In this document: positions 1 to 4,885 of the stretch, piece after piece
How positions within the stretch are numbered: position 1 is the first letter of the stretch
Layout of the letters: every line of letters begins with the position of its first letter
DNA from: JAXDLH01 sp034666705
Lineage (GTDB): Bacteria > Chloroflexota > UBA6077 > SHYK01
Assembly (NCBI GenBank): GCA_034666705.1
Contig: JAXDLH010000155.1
Span: forward strand, 1-5,163
Direction: 5' to 3'
Length of the DNA stretch: 5,163 nt
Translations under genes and position numbers: made by a program
The notes under the pieces: model-generated
The model's database searches: none
What the model was told of the DNA's origin: nothing
Seen by the model: only the letters and a program-made list of their open reading frames with translations

Positions 1-290
1 CCTACGTTGCGCCTCTCTCGGATGCGGCGCGCCTCGCGGCGGCCTCATTTGCGAGCGCGCTGCGGCAACGCGGTGTGCCGACGGTCCTCGGCGTTGGCGA
101 GCGCAGCCTGCGCGCCAGACTGCGCCACGCAGACGCGGCGGGAGCCCGCTGGACGGCGATCTTCGGCGACGACGAAGTGCAGAATGGCACCGTCTCGCTG
201 CGCGACATGGTGGCGGCTGCGCCGGAGACGCTGCCCGTCGGCGAGGCGATCGAGCGGGTCGCAGCGGCGGTACAGGAGCGAGGATCGTGA
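1..290 (+). CDS. hisS: Histidyl-tRNA synthetase, C-terminal fragment (anticodon-binding domain)
   Basis: The frame is open from base 3 to a TGA at 288-290; the gene begins outside the window, so only about 95 C-terminal residues are visible. They fit the class II anticodon-binding domain at the end of HisRS. An opening strand (YVAPLSDAARLAA) leads to a helix, then a GERSLRARLRHADAAGARW segment resembling the family's G(R)SLKKQLKYADKLGAR, then IFGDDEVQNGTVSLRDM, resembling ILGEDELxxGTVTLKDL. HisRS charges tRNA-His in the cytoplasm; this domain recognises the anticodon stem. The catalytic core cannot be checked. The HisRS-like paralogue HisZ usually lacks this domain, so HisS is preferred. The stop overlaps the prfA GTG start by 4 nt (GTGA), implying a shared transcript and translational coupling. 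The family assignment rests on remembered motifs. Confidence 0.78.
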   Translation, partial: YVAPLSDAARLAAASFASALRQRGVPTVLGVGERSLRARLRHADAAGARWTAIFGDDEVQNGTVSLRDMVAAAPETLPVGEAIERVAAAVQERGS

Positions 291-1363
291 CCGAGGCGCC
301 AACCGACAACCTGTTGTCCCGCGTGTCTCAGGCCGCGCGGCGGATTGACGAGATCAACGAGCTCATGATGCAGCCGGAGGTGGTCACGGATGGCCGCCGG
401 TTGCAGGGGCTCGGGCGTGAGCAATCCAACTTGACGCCGATCGTAGCGAGCGGCCGCGAACTCGCGCTGGTCGAGCGCCAGCTTGCCGAGAACCAGGGAC
501 TGCTGACCGAGTCGGATCCCGAGATGCGTGAGCTGGTCGAGGAGGAGATCCGGACGCTGGACGAGCGCCGCGCGCAGCTCGTGAACGAGCTGCGCGAGCT
601 GCTGCAGCCGCGTGACCCGAATGATGAGCGCAACGTCATCATAGAGATCCGCGCCGGCACCGGGGGCGACGAGGCAGCGCTCTTCGCCGGCGACCTCTTT
701 CGCGCCTACCTCCGCTACGCCGAGGCGCGCCGCTGGAAGACCGAGGTCCTCACAGCCAGCGAGACGGAGCTGGGCGGCTTCAAGGAGGTCATCCTGGAGG
801 TGGATGGGCGCGGTGCGTACAGCCGTCTGAAGTACGAGAGCGGAGTACACCGCGTGCAGCGCGTGCCGGTTACCGAGGCGCAGGGCCGCATCCACACCTC
901 CACGGCAACCGTGGCGGTGATGCCCGAGGCCGAGGAGGTGGACGTGCAGATCGCCGACGATGAGCTGCGGATCGACGTATACCGCTCCACTGGCCATGGC
1001 GGGCAGAGCGTGAACACGACCGACTCGGCGGTGCGCATCACCCACCTGCCGACGGGCCTCGTGGTGACCTGCCAGGACGAGAAGAGCCAGTTGAAGAACA
1101 AGGCGAAGGCCCTCGCGGTGTTGCGTGCGCGCCTCTACGACATCCAACAGCACCAGCAGCACGAGCAACTGGCAGATCTGCGGCGCTCCCAGGTTGGGAC
1201 CGGCGAGCGGGCGGAGAAGATCCGGACGTACAACTTCCGCGAGAATCGCGTGACCGACCATCGAGTCGGCCTTACTCTGCACAACCTGGATCAGGTCATG
1301 CAGGGGCAGCTGGATCCGCTGATCGACCCGATCGCCGCCGCGGCCCGCGAGGACGGCATCTGA
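287..1363 (+). CDS. prfA: Peptide chain release factor 1 (RF1)
   Basis: This 358-residue protein is full length for bacterial RF1, which reads UAA and UAG in the ribosomal A site and triggers peptide release. The N-terminal ~110 residues are the helical domain. RAGTGGDEA (122-130) is a conserved family block. The stop-codon reading tripeptide is PVT at 194-196, in HRVQRVPVTEAQGRIHTS; RF1 uses PxT where RF2 uses SPF, so this is RF1. The catalytic GGQ is at 238-240 in RSTGHGGQSVNTTDSAVRITH-type context; Gln240 is the residue methylated by PrmC. The C-terminal part keeps RTYNFRENRVTDHR (313-326). The GTG start overlaps the upstream stop, with AGGAG at 274-278 eight bases before it. prmC follows after 2 nt. 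No promoter is visible, so it is probably read from an upstream promoter with hisS. Confidence 0.97.
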   Translation: MTEAPTDNLLSRVSQAARRIDEINELMMQPEVVTDGRRLQGLGREQSNLTPIVASGRELALVERQLAENQGLLTESDPEMRELVEEEIRTLDERRAQLVNELRELLQPRDPNDERNVIIEIRAGTGGDEAALFAGDLFRAYLRYAEARRWKTEVLTASETELGGFKEVILEVDGRGAYSRLKYESGVHRVQRVPVTEAQGRIHTSTATVAVMPEAEEVDVQIADDELRIDVYRSTGHGGQSVNTTDSAVRITHLPTGLVVTCQDEKSQLKNKAKALAVLRARLYDIQQHQQHEQLADLRRSQVGTGERAEKIRTYNFRENRVTDHRVGLTLHNLDQVMQGQLDPLIDPIAAAAREDGI

Positions 1364-1365
1364 GG

Positions 1366-2235
1366 GTGACGGACGGACCGCGTACCGTCTCCAGCCTGCT
1401 CGCCTGGGCACGCGATAGCATGGAGCAGGTCGGCGTAGATTCGCCGTGGCTCACGGCGCTCGTACTGCTGGAGCACGCAACCGGCATCGGCCGTGAAGCG
1501 GTACTCGCGCATCCCGAAGTACAGCCGCCTGAGGAGCTCGTCGACCTGTTCGTGGCGCTCGTCGAACGGCGCCGAGCGCGCGAGCCGCTCGCCTACATCC
1601 TCGGCTATCGCGAGTTCTACGGGCGCCGGTTCGCCGTCACGCGCGAGACCCTGATCCCGCGACCCGAGACGGAACAACTGGTGCACCTGGCGCTGGACTG
1701 GCTGCAGCTCGCCCCCACCGCTCCCCAACTATTACTGGACGTTGGCACCGGGAGCGGCGCCATCGCGATCACCTTGCTCTCGCAGCGCCCGCAGCTCGTC
1801 GCCATTGCCACGGACGTAAGCCTGGGCGCCCTGGCCGTGGCGCGCGAGAATGCACTTGACCAGGAGGTCGAGCGGCGGCTGCGGCTGGTGGCCTGCGATC
1901 TCGCAAGCGCGATCGGTCGTACCGTCCCACTGGTCGTCGCGAACCTGCCGTACGTTCCTACCGATGCCATCCCCGAGCTGGAGCCCGAGATCGATAGCTT
2001 CGAGCCGCGCTACGCTCTTGATGGGGGTCCGGACGGCATGGCCATCATCACCTCGTTCCTGGGCGCCCTCGATAGCCTGCTCGAGCCCGGTGGTCGCGCG
2101 ATCCTCGAGTTCGGCGATGGCCAGGGCGGCGAGCTGCAGGCACGCGCCCGCAATCTCGTTCACAACGCAGAAATTATGCTGGAGCTCGATGCCGCGGGCA
2201 TGGAGCGGTTCCTCGTCGTGCAGAGCGCGCCGTAA
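1366..2235 (+). CDS. prmC: Release factor glutamine N5-methyltransferase (PrmC/HemK)
   Basis: This 289-residue SAM-dependent enzyme methylates the side-chain amide of the GGQ glutamine in RF1/RF2, raising termination efficiency. It has the expected two-part layout. A helical N-terminal domain (about 1-80) with the family's SLLAWARDSM...LLEHATGI pattern binds the release factor. A Rossmann domain follows, with PRPETE at 98-103, the SAM loop LDVGTGSG at 124-131 and the acidic strand end ATD at 148-150. The active-site tetrapeptide is NLPY at 193-196, where most characterised PrmC proteins have NPPY; EPRYALDGGPDGM follows at 213-225 as in the family. The GTG start keeps the conserved N-terminal helix; an in-frame ATG at 1420 would remove 18 residues of it. 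GAGGA at 1349-1353 is the likely ribosome binding site. It lies 2 nt after prfA, which encodes its substrate. Confidence 0.95.
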   Translation: MTDGPRTVSSLLAWARDSMEQVGVDSPWLTALVLLEHATGIGREAVLAHPEVQPPEELVDLFVALVERRRAREPLAYILGYREFYGRRFAVTRETLIPRPETEQLVHLALDWLQLAPTAPQLLLDVGTGSGAIAITLLSQRPQLVAIATDVSLGALAVARENALDQEVERRLRLVACDLASAIGRTVPLVVANLPYVPTDAIPELEPEIDSFEPRYALDGGPDGMAIITSFLGALDSLLEPGGRAILEFGDGQGGELQARARNLVHNAEIMLELDAAGMERFLVVQSAP

Positions 2236-2396
2236 ACAGGCGGCGCATGCCGTCGCCCCTCATGCTGCGACGCCAATATGGTGCACGCACGCGGGATCGG
2301 TATCGCGCGGCAGCGGTACACGCGGCAGCATGAATGGGAGAACGCACCGCTCGGGCAAGGGACACGGAGGACGATCGGTCGCGTGAGGAGGGTGTG
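2236..2396 (+). other. Gap between prmC and tsaC with nested inverted repeats
   Basis: These 161 bases hold no supported gene. Three self-complementary pieces are visible. A six-pair hairpin (one G-U) lies at 2239-2254 around the loop GCAT, just after the prmC stop. CATGCTGC at 2261-2268 is matched by GCAGCATG at 2325-2332. Inside that pair, 2290-2297 and 2302-2309 form an eight-position stem with one G-G mismatch around CGGT. There is no U-tract after any of them, so a standard intrinsic terminator is not supported, and no convincing -35/-10 pair was found. It may be a structured leader of tsaC or simply GC-rich sequence pairing by chance. Confidence 0.3.
2386..2391 (+). promoter_or_regulatory. 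Ribosome binding site that fixes the tsaC start
   Basis: AGGAGG lies five bases before the ATG at 2397. An in-frame ATG at 2334 would add 21 charged residues but has no purine-rich site before it, so the 2397 start is preferred. Confidence 0.8.
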
Positions 2397-3056
2397 ATGG
2401 ATGAGCGGGCTGCGGGCGCTCCGCTGGTCGTATGGCCGGCGACTGCGTTGGCGCAGCCAGAAGTGGCTCAGCGGGCGGCAGAGGTTCTGGGCGCGGGCGG
2501 GCTCGTCGTGTATCCCACGGATACTGTGTACGGGCTCGGCGCTAAGCCCGACGATCCGGCTGCGATTCGCCGAATCTATGAAGTAAAGGGCCGACCCGAC
2601 GAGAAGGCCATTATCTGGCTCGTGACCGAGGCGGATGCCGTGCGGGAGTGGTGTGAGGTGGACGCGCGCGCCGAGCGCCTTGCTGCACAGTTCTGGCCTG
2701 GCGGTCTCACCTTGGTCCTGCGACGCCGCAACCCGCCGACTGGAGCTCTCGGGACGCTCGGCGTCCGGGTGCCCGCCCACCCCGCGGCGCTCGCGATCAT
2801 TGCGGCCGCTGGTGGCCGCGTCGCAACGACGAGCGCGAATCGATCCGGTGAGCCGAGCGCCCGCAGCGCCGACGAGGCGGCCGCCACGATCGGACCAGAG
2901 GTAGACCTGATCGTCGACGCCGGCCCTGCCCCCGGTGGGACCGAATCCACCGTCCTCGACCTCACCGGCGACCAAGCCCTCGTCCTACGCGCCGGCGCAG
3001 TCTCAGCGGAAGAGCTCGAATCCATCCTCACGGCCCCCGTCCGCCGCCCGGGGTAG
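2397..3056 (+). CDS. tsaC: L-threonylcarbamoyladenylate synthase (TsaC/Sua5/YwlC family, YrdC domain)
   Basis: With the start at 2397 the protein has 219 residues, matching the single-domain YrdC/TsaC form (about 190-220) rather than long Sua5 with an extra C-terminal domain. The enzyme makes threonylcarbamoyl-AMP from threonine, bicarbonate and ATP, the first step of t6A at position 37 of ANN-decoding tRNAs. Motifs in order: VVYPTDTVYGLGAKP (37-51), VKGRPDEKAI (63-72, the KxR nucleotide/threonine site), FWPGGLTLVL (99-108), TLGVRVPAHP (120-129), ATTSANRSGEPS (143-154) and GGTESTVLDL (180-189). It is on the same strand as hisS, prfA and prmC, but the 161-bp gap leaves open its own promoter. 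Its stop faces the argD stop across the middle insertion. A carbamoyltransferase HypF-type role is unlikely, as the HypF acylphosphatase and zinc-finger parts are absent. Confidence 0.93.
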   Translation: MDERAAGAPLVVWPATALAQPEVAQRAAEVLGAGGLVVYPTDTVYGLGAKPDDPAAIRRIYEVKGRPDEKAIIWLVTEADAVREWCEVDARAERLAAQFWPGGLTLVLRRRNPPTGALGTLGVRVPAHPAALAIIAAAGGRVATTSANRSGEPSARSADEAAATIGPEVDLIVDAGPAPGGTESTVLDLTGDQALVLRAGAVSAEELESILTAPVRRPG

Positions 3057-3092
3057 GTTACCGGTCCAGTCATATTTCGAGAGTAAGACTCC

Positions 3093-3129
3093 AAGGTATC
3101 TGTCATCCTGAGCGAAGGGAAGGATCCGT
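3093..3129 (+). repeat. Left inverted repeat of the GIY-YIG unit
   Basis: Reading outward to inward it begins AAGGTA, has a core TGTCATCCTGAGCGAAG (3101-3117) and ends GAAGGATCCGT at 3129. It pairs with 3444-3480, with differences only at 3099, 3100 and 3118. The core is itself imperfectly palindromic (ATCCT at 3105-3109 with AGGAT at 3121-3125), so each copy alone can form a small hairpin. The core resembles a dispersed repeat commonly seen in intergenic DNA of many GC-rich bacteria; that is from memory. Confidence 0.88.
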
Positions 3130-3149
3130 AGCCTCGTCGGGAGCAAAGT

Positions 3150-3470
3150 ATGCCGGGTCGTGAGTGCGTCGTCTGCATCATGGCGAATGCATCTCGCACG
3201 CTCTACGTCGGCGTTACAAACAACCTCGCTCGCAGAGCGTTCGAGCATCAAACGTCCGCCGTGCCCGGCTTCACGGCAAAGTACGGCCTCACGAGGTTGG
3301 TTTAGTCCGAGAGCACTCGTGACGTACATGACGCGATCGCGCGCGAAAAACAGCTGAAAGGGTGGACGAGCCAGCGAAAACTTGAGTTGATCGAGTCACT
3401 GAATCCTGAATGGCTCGACCTGAGTGTGGAACGGGGACTGGTCACGGATCCTTCGCTTCGCTCAGGATGA
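3150..3470 (+). pseudogene. Small GIY-YIG nuclease-family gene, interrupted by an in-frame TAG
   Basis: Reading from ATG 3150 gives 51 codons, then TAG at 3303-3305, and the same frame continues to TGA 3468-3470 (106 codons counting the TAG). Both halves belong to one small GIY-YIG domain protein. TLYVGVTNNLARR (17-29) carries the YIG part and the catalytic arginine. EHQ at 32-34 and PGFTAKYGLTRLV (39-51) follow. After the stop come AIAREKQLKGW (62-72), with the likely metal-binding Glu66, and LIESLNPEWLDLS (80-92). Relatives usually read LVYYES or LVYFES across the stop, so a tyrosine or tryptophan codon has probably become TAG. The opening strand reads CVVCIM where relatives have YYVYIM, so the GIY-motif tyrosine is probably Cys9. 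GGGAG at 3139-3143 is a plausible ribosome binding site. These standalone domains resemble homing-type or UvrC-type nucleases, but their role is unproven. Decay is likely, since two independent lesions are present. Confidence 0.85.
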
Positions 3471-3480
3471 CAAGTACCTT
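3444..3480 (-). repeat. Right inverted repeat of the GIY-YIG unit
   Basis: On the minus strand it reads AAGGTA, two bases, TGTCATCCTGAGCGAAG, one base, GAAGGATCCGT, mirroring the left copy across a 314-bp interior. Codons 99-106 of the broken nuclease gene (TDPSLRSG) and its TGA lie inside this repeat, so the repeat is partly coding. Facing copies could form a long stem in transcripts from either strand and may help end tsaC and argD transcription; no U-tract supports that directly. Confidence 0.88.
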
Positions 3481-3520
3481 GAGCTTCCTCGCCGACGGCC
3501 CCTAATCTATCAGCCTACGC

Positions 3521-4729
3521 TTACCGCGCTGACAAGGCGGCGTCGAGAATTGCGACTGCCTCGTCGATCTCCTCCTGGCTGACGATCAGCGGGGGGATGA
3601 AGCGCATCGTCCGTGCGTTGAGCGCGTTGGCAATGAGGCCACGCTCGCGGATGCTCACCAGCACGTCGCGCGCGATCTCTTCGTTGAGCTCGAGGCCAAC
3701 CAGCAGCCCCATGCCCCGCACCTCGCGGATCACCGGGTGCTTGGCCCCGAGATCGTTGAGTCGTTCTGTAAAGTAGCGCCCAACGGCGGCCACGTGCTCG
3801 ACGAGGTTGAGCCGCTCGATCTCCTTCTGAACGGCGAGCCCAACCGCGCAGGCGAGCGGATTTCCGCCGAAGGTCGAGGCGTGGTCGCCGGGCTCGAAGA
3901 CGTCGCAATGCGCCTTCGCCAGCGCGGCGCCAATTGGGAAGCCACTCGCCAGCCCCTTAGCGAGCGTCATCACATCCGGCTCGATACCGTATTGCGTGTG
4001 CGCCCAGAGCGTGCCGCAACGGCCAACGCCTGTCTGTACCTCGTCCAGAATGAGCAGCAGATTACGCTCGTCGCAGAGCTGGCGCACGTCGGCGAGGTAC
4101 TGTTTGTCGGCCGGGAAAAGGCCACCTTCGGCCTGCACCGGCTCGAGCAGCACCGCGACCGTCTCTTCGCTCACCGCATCGGCGATGGCATCGATATTGT
4201 TGAAGGGCACGAAGTCGAAACCCTCCGGCAGCGGCGTGAACGGATCACGGTAATGCGCGTTGCCCGTAGCGGCGATGGTGGCGAGGGTGCGACCGTGGAA
4301 TGAGTTCTCGGCCACAATCGTCCGATAGGCGCCACCACGTCGCTGCTTGCCCCATTTGCGCGCCAGCTTGAGCGCAGCCTCGTTCGCCTCGGCGCCGCTG
4401 TTGCAGAAGAACACCTTGTCGAACGGGGAGCGCGCGACCAGAAACTCGGCCAGCTCGACCTGCGGCTCGGTGTACAACAGATTGGACGTCTGAATGAGGC
4501 GCGCGGCCTGCTCGGCGAGCGCGCGCGCGACGACCGCCGGCGCGTGGCCGAGGCTGTCGACCGCCAGGCCCCCGAGAAAGTCGAGGTACCGCTTTCCGGC
4601 TACGTCCCATAGGCGGCACCCCTCGCCGCGCTCGGCGACGATCGGATACCGGCCATACGTGTGCATCAGGACGCGCGCCTCGCGCTCCTCCCAGATCCCC
4701 GCCACGGTCACTGCGCCTCGACCCTGCAT
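3521..4729 (-). CDS. argD: Acetylornithine aminotransferase (class III, PLP-dependent)
   Basis: The 402-residue protein is of normal ArgD length and transfers an amino group from glutamate to N-acetylglutamate semialdehyde, giving N-acetylornithine in cytoplasmic arginine synthesis. Class III landmarks are in order: YLDFLGGLAVDSLGHAP (48-64), CNSGAEANEAALKLAR (109-124; SGAEA holds the PLP phosphate), NSFHGRT (142-148), LLEPVQAEGG (194-203), ILDEVQTGVGR (227-237; Asp229 contacts the pyridine nitrogen), LAKGLASGFPIGA (256-268; Lys258 forms the Schiff base) and HASTFGGNPLAC (283-294). The ATG is preceded by AGGGGG (4740-4735 read on the minus strand), which overlaps the stop codon of the small ORF upstream, suggesting coupling. 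argB two genes upstream favours ArgD over other class III enzymes such as succinylornithine or GABA aminotransferase. A dual role with succinyldiaminopimelate or a LysJ role cannot be excluded. Confidence 0.94.
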   Translation of the reverse strand: MQGRGAVTVAGIWEEREARVLMHTYGRYPIVAERGEGCRLWDVAGKRYLDFLGGLAVDSLGHAPAVVARALAEQAARLIQTSNLLYTEPQVELAEFLVARSPFDKVFFCNSGAEANEAALKLARKWGKQRRGGAYRTIVAENSFHGRTLATIAATGNAHYRDPFTPLPEGFDFVPFNNIDAIADAVSEETVAVLLEPVQAEGGLFPADKQYLADVRQLCDERNLLLILDEVQTGVGRCGTLWAHTQYGIEPDVMTLAKGLASGFPIGAALAKAHCDVFEPGDHASTFGGNPLACAVGLAVQKEIERLNLVEHVAAVGRYFTERLNDLGAKHPVIREVRGMGLLVGLELNEEIARDVLVSIRERGLIANALNARTMRFIPPLIVSQEEIDEAVAILDAALSAR

Positions 4730-4738
4730 CCGCGCCCC

Positions 4739-4867
4739 CTATCGCTGCCCGGACTCGCGCTCGAGTCGCTCTCGCTCGCGGGTGTACTCCTTCAGGAACA
4801 CCGTCACGCCGGCCGCCAGTGCGGCCACCACTGCCTTCTTCAAGGCTAACTGGAGCTCTTCACTCAT
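4739..4867 (-). CDS. 42-residue unrecognised small protein between argB and argD
   Basis: This ORF runs from ATG at 4867 to TAG at 4739 on the minus strand. It is short but well supported as translated. GGAGGAG (4880-4874) ends with ideal spacing (GGAGG eight bases before ATG), it starts 18 nt after the argB stop, and its stop codon overlaps the argD ribosome binding site nine bases before the argD ATG. The product starts MSEELQLALKKA, has a hydrophobic stretch VVAALAAGVTVFL at residues 13-25 flanked by lysines (10, 11, 26), and ends in a charged tail YTRERERLERESGQR (28-42) that could form a helix. The hydrophobic run is short for a membrane helix, so either a small inner-membrane protein with a cytoplasmic charged tail or an amphipathic helix is possible. 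Five of 42 residues are arginine, three of them in CGA codons, so a leader-peptide role in arginine control is conceivable but unproven. I recognise no family. Confidence 0.72.
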   Translation of the reverse strand: MSEELQLALKKAVVAALAAGVTVFLKEYTRERERLERESGQR

Positions 4868-4873
4868 CTATCT

Positions 4874-4880
4874 CTCCTCC
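4874..4880 (-). promoter_or_regulatory. Strong ribosome binding site of the small ORF
   Basis: On the minus strand GGAGGAG occupies almost the whole 18-nt argB to small-ORF gap. It is the best Shine-Dalgarno match in the window, and it has no other gene start to serve, which is the main argument that the small ORF is translated. Confidence 0.8.
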
Positions 4881-4885
4881 CAAGT

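Larger units (their letters stand above)
3093..3480. mobile_element. Candidate repeat-bounded GIY-YIG unit (degenerate copy)
   Basis: A 388-bp segment is bounded by two 37-bp inverted repeats (3093-3129 and 3444-3480) that agree at 34 positions, and encloses one broken small nuclease gene. The right repeat supplies the last eight codons and stop of that gene, so repeat and gene behave as one unit. It sits exactly in the space between the convergent tsaC and argD stop codons, a place where insertion harms neither gene. The interior uses more A/T-ending codons (AAA, GAA, AAT, CTT, TCA) than its neighbours, which suggests a different origin. No clear target duplication is seen just outside the repeats: left flank GACTCC, right flank GAGCTT. 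Mobility is inferred from the layout. An alternative is a dispersed intergenic repeat family that has simply been kept with its gene. Confidence 0.5.

Noticed and set aside
2..1411. Long minus-strand open frame of 469 codons opposite hisS and prfA
   Set aside because: It is the shadow of prfA, which has full family motifs on the plus strand; such long antisense frames are usual in GC-rich DNA, and its product shows no domain pattern.
2239..2254. Intrinsic terminator after prmC
   Set aside because: The hairpin has only six pairs with one G-U and is not followed by a T-tract.
1850..2386. Plus-strand open frame overlapping the end of prmC
   Set aside because: It lies in a different frame within the conserved PrmC domain and gives a low-complexity Ser/Arg/Ala-rich product.
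2334..2396. Upstream ATG extending TsaC by 21 residues
   Set aside because: There is no ribosome binding site before 2334, the added residues are charged and non-conserved in character, and AGGAGG directly precedes the ATG at 2397.
3003..3329. Minus-strand frame across the tsaC end and the repeat unit
   Set aside because: The plus strand here encodes recognisable TsaC and GIY-YIG sequence; the minus product has no recognisable pattern.
3160..3357. Plus-strand 65-codon frame across the broken nuclease gene
   Set aside because: It is out of frame with the GIY-YIG sequence, whose motifs lie in the frame starting at 3150.
3093..3480. CRISPR array or classical insertion sequence
   Set aside because: There are only two repeat copies, they are inverted rather than direct, and no transposase-like gene or target duplication is visible.
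3737..4303. Plus-strand 188-codon frame opposite argD
   Set aside because: It is antisense to the conserved ArgD core, with no start signal or family motif.
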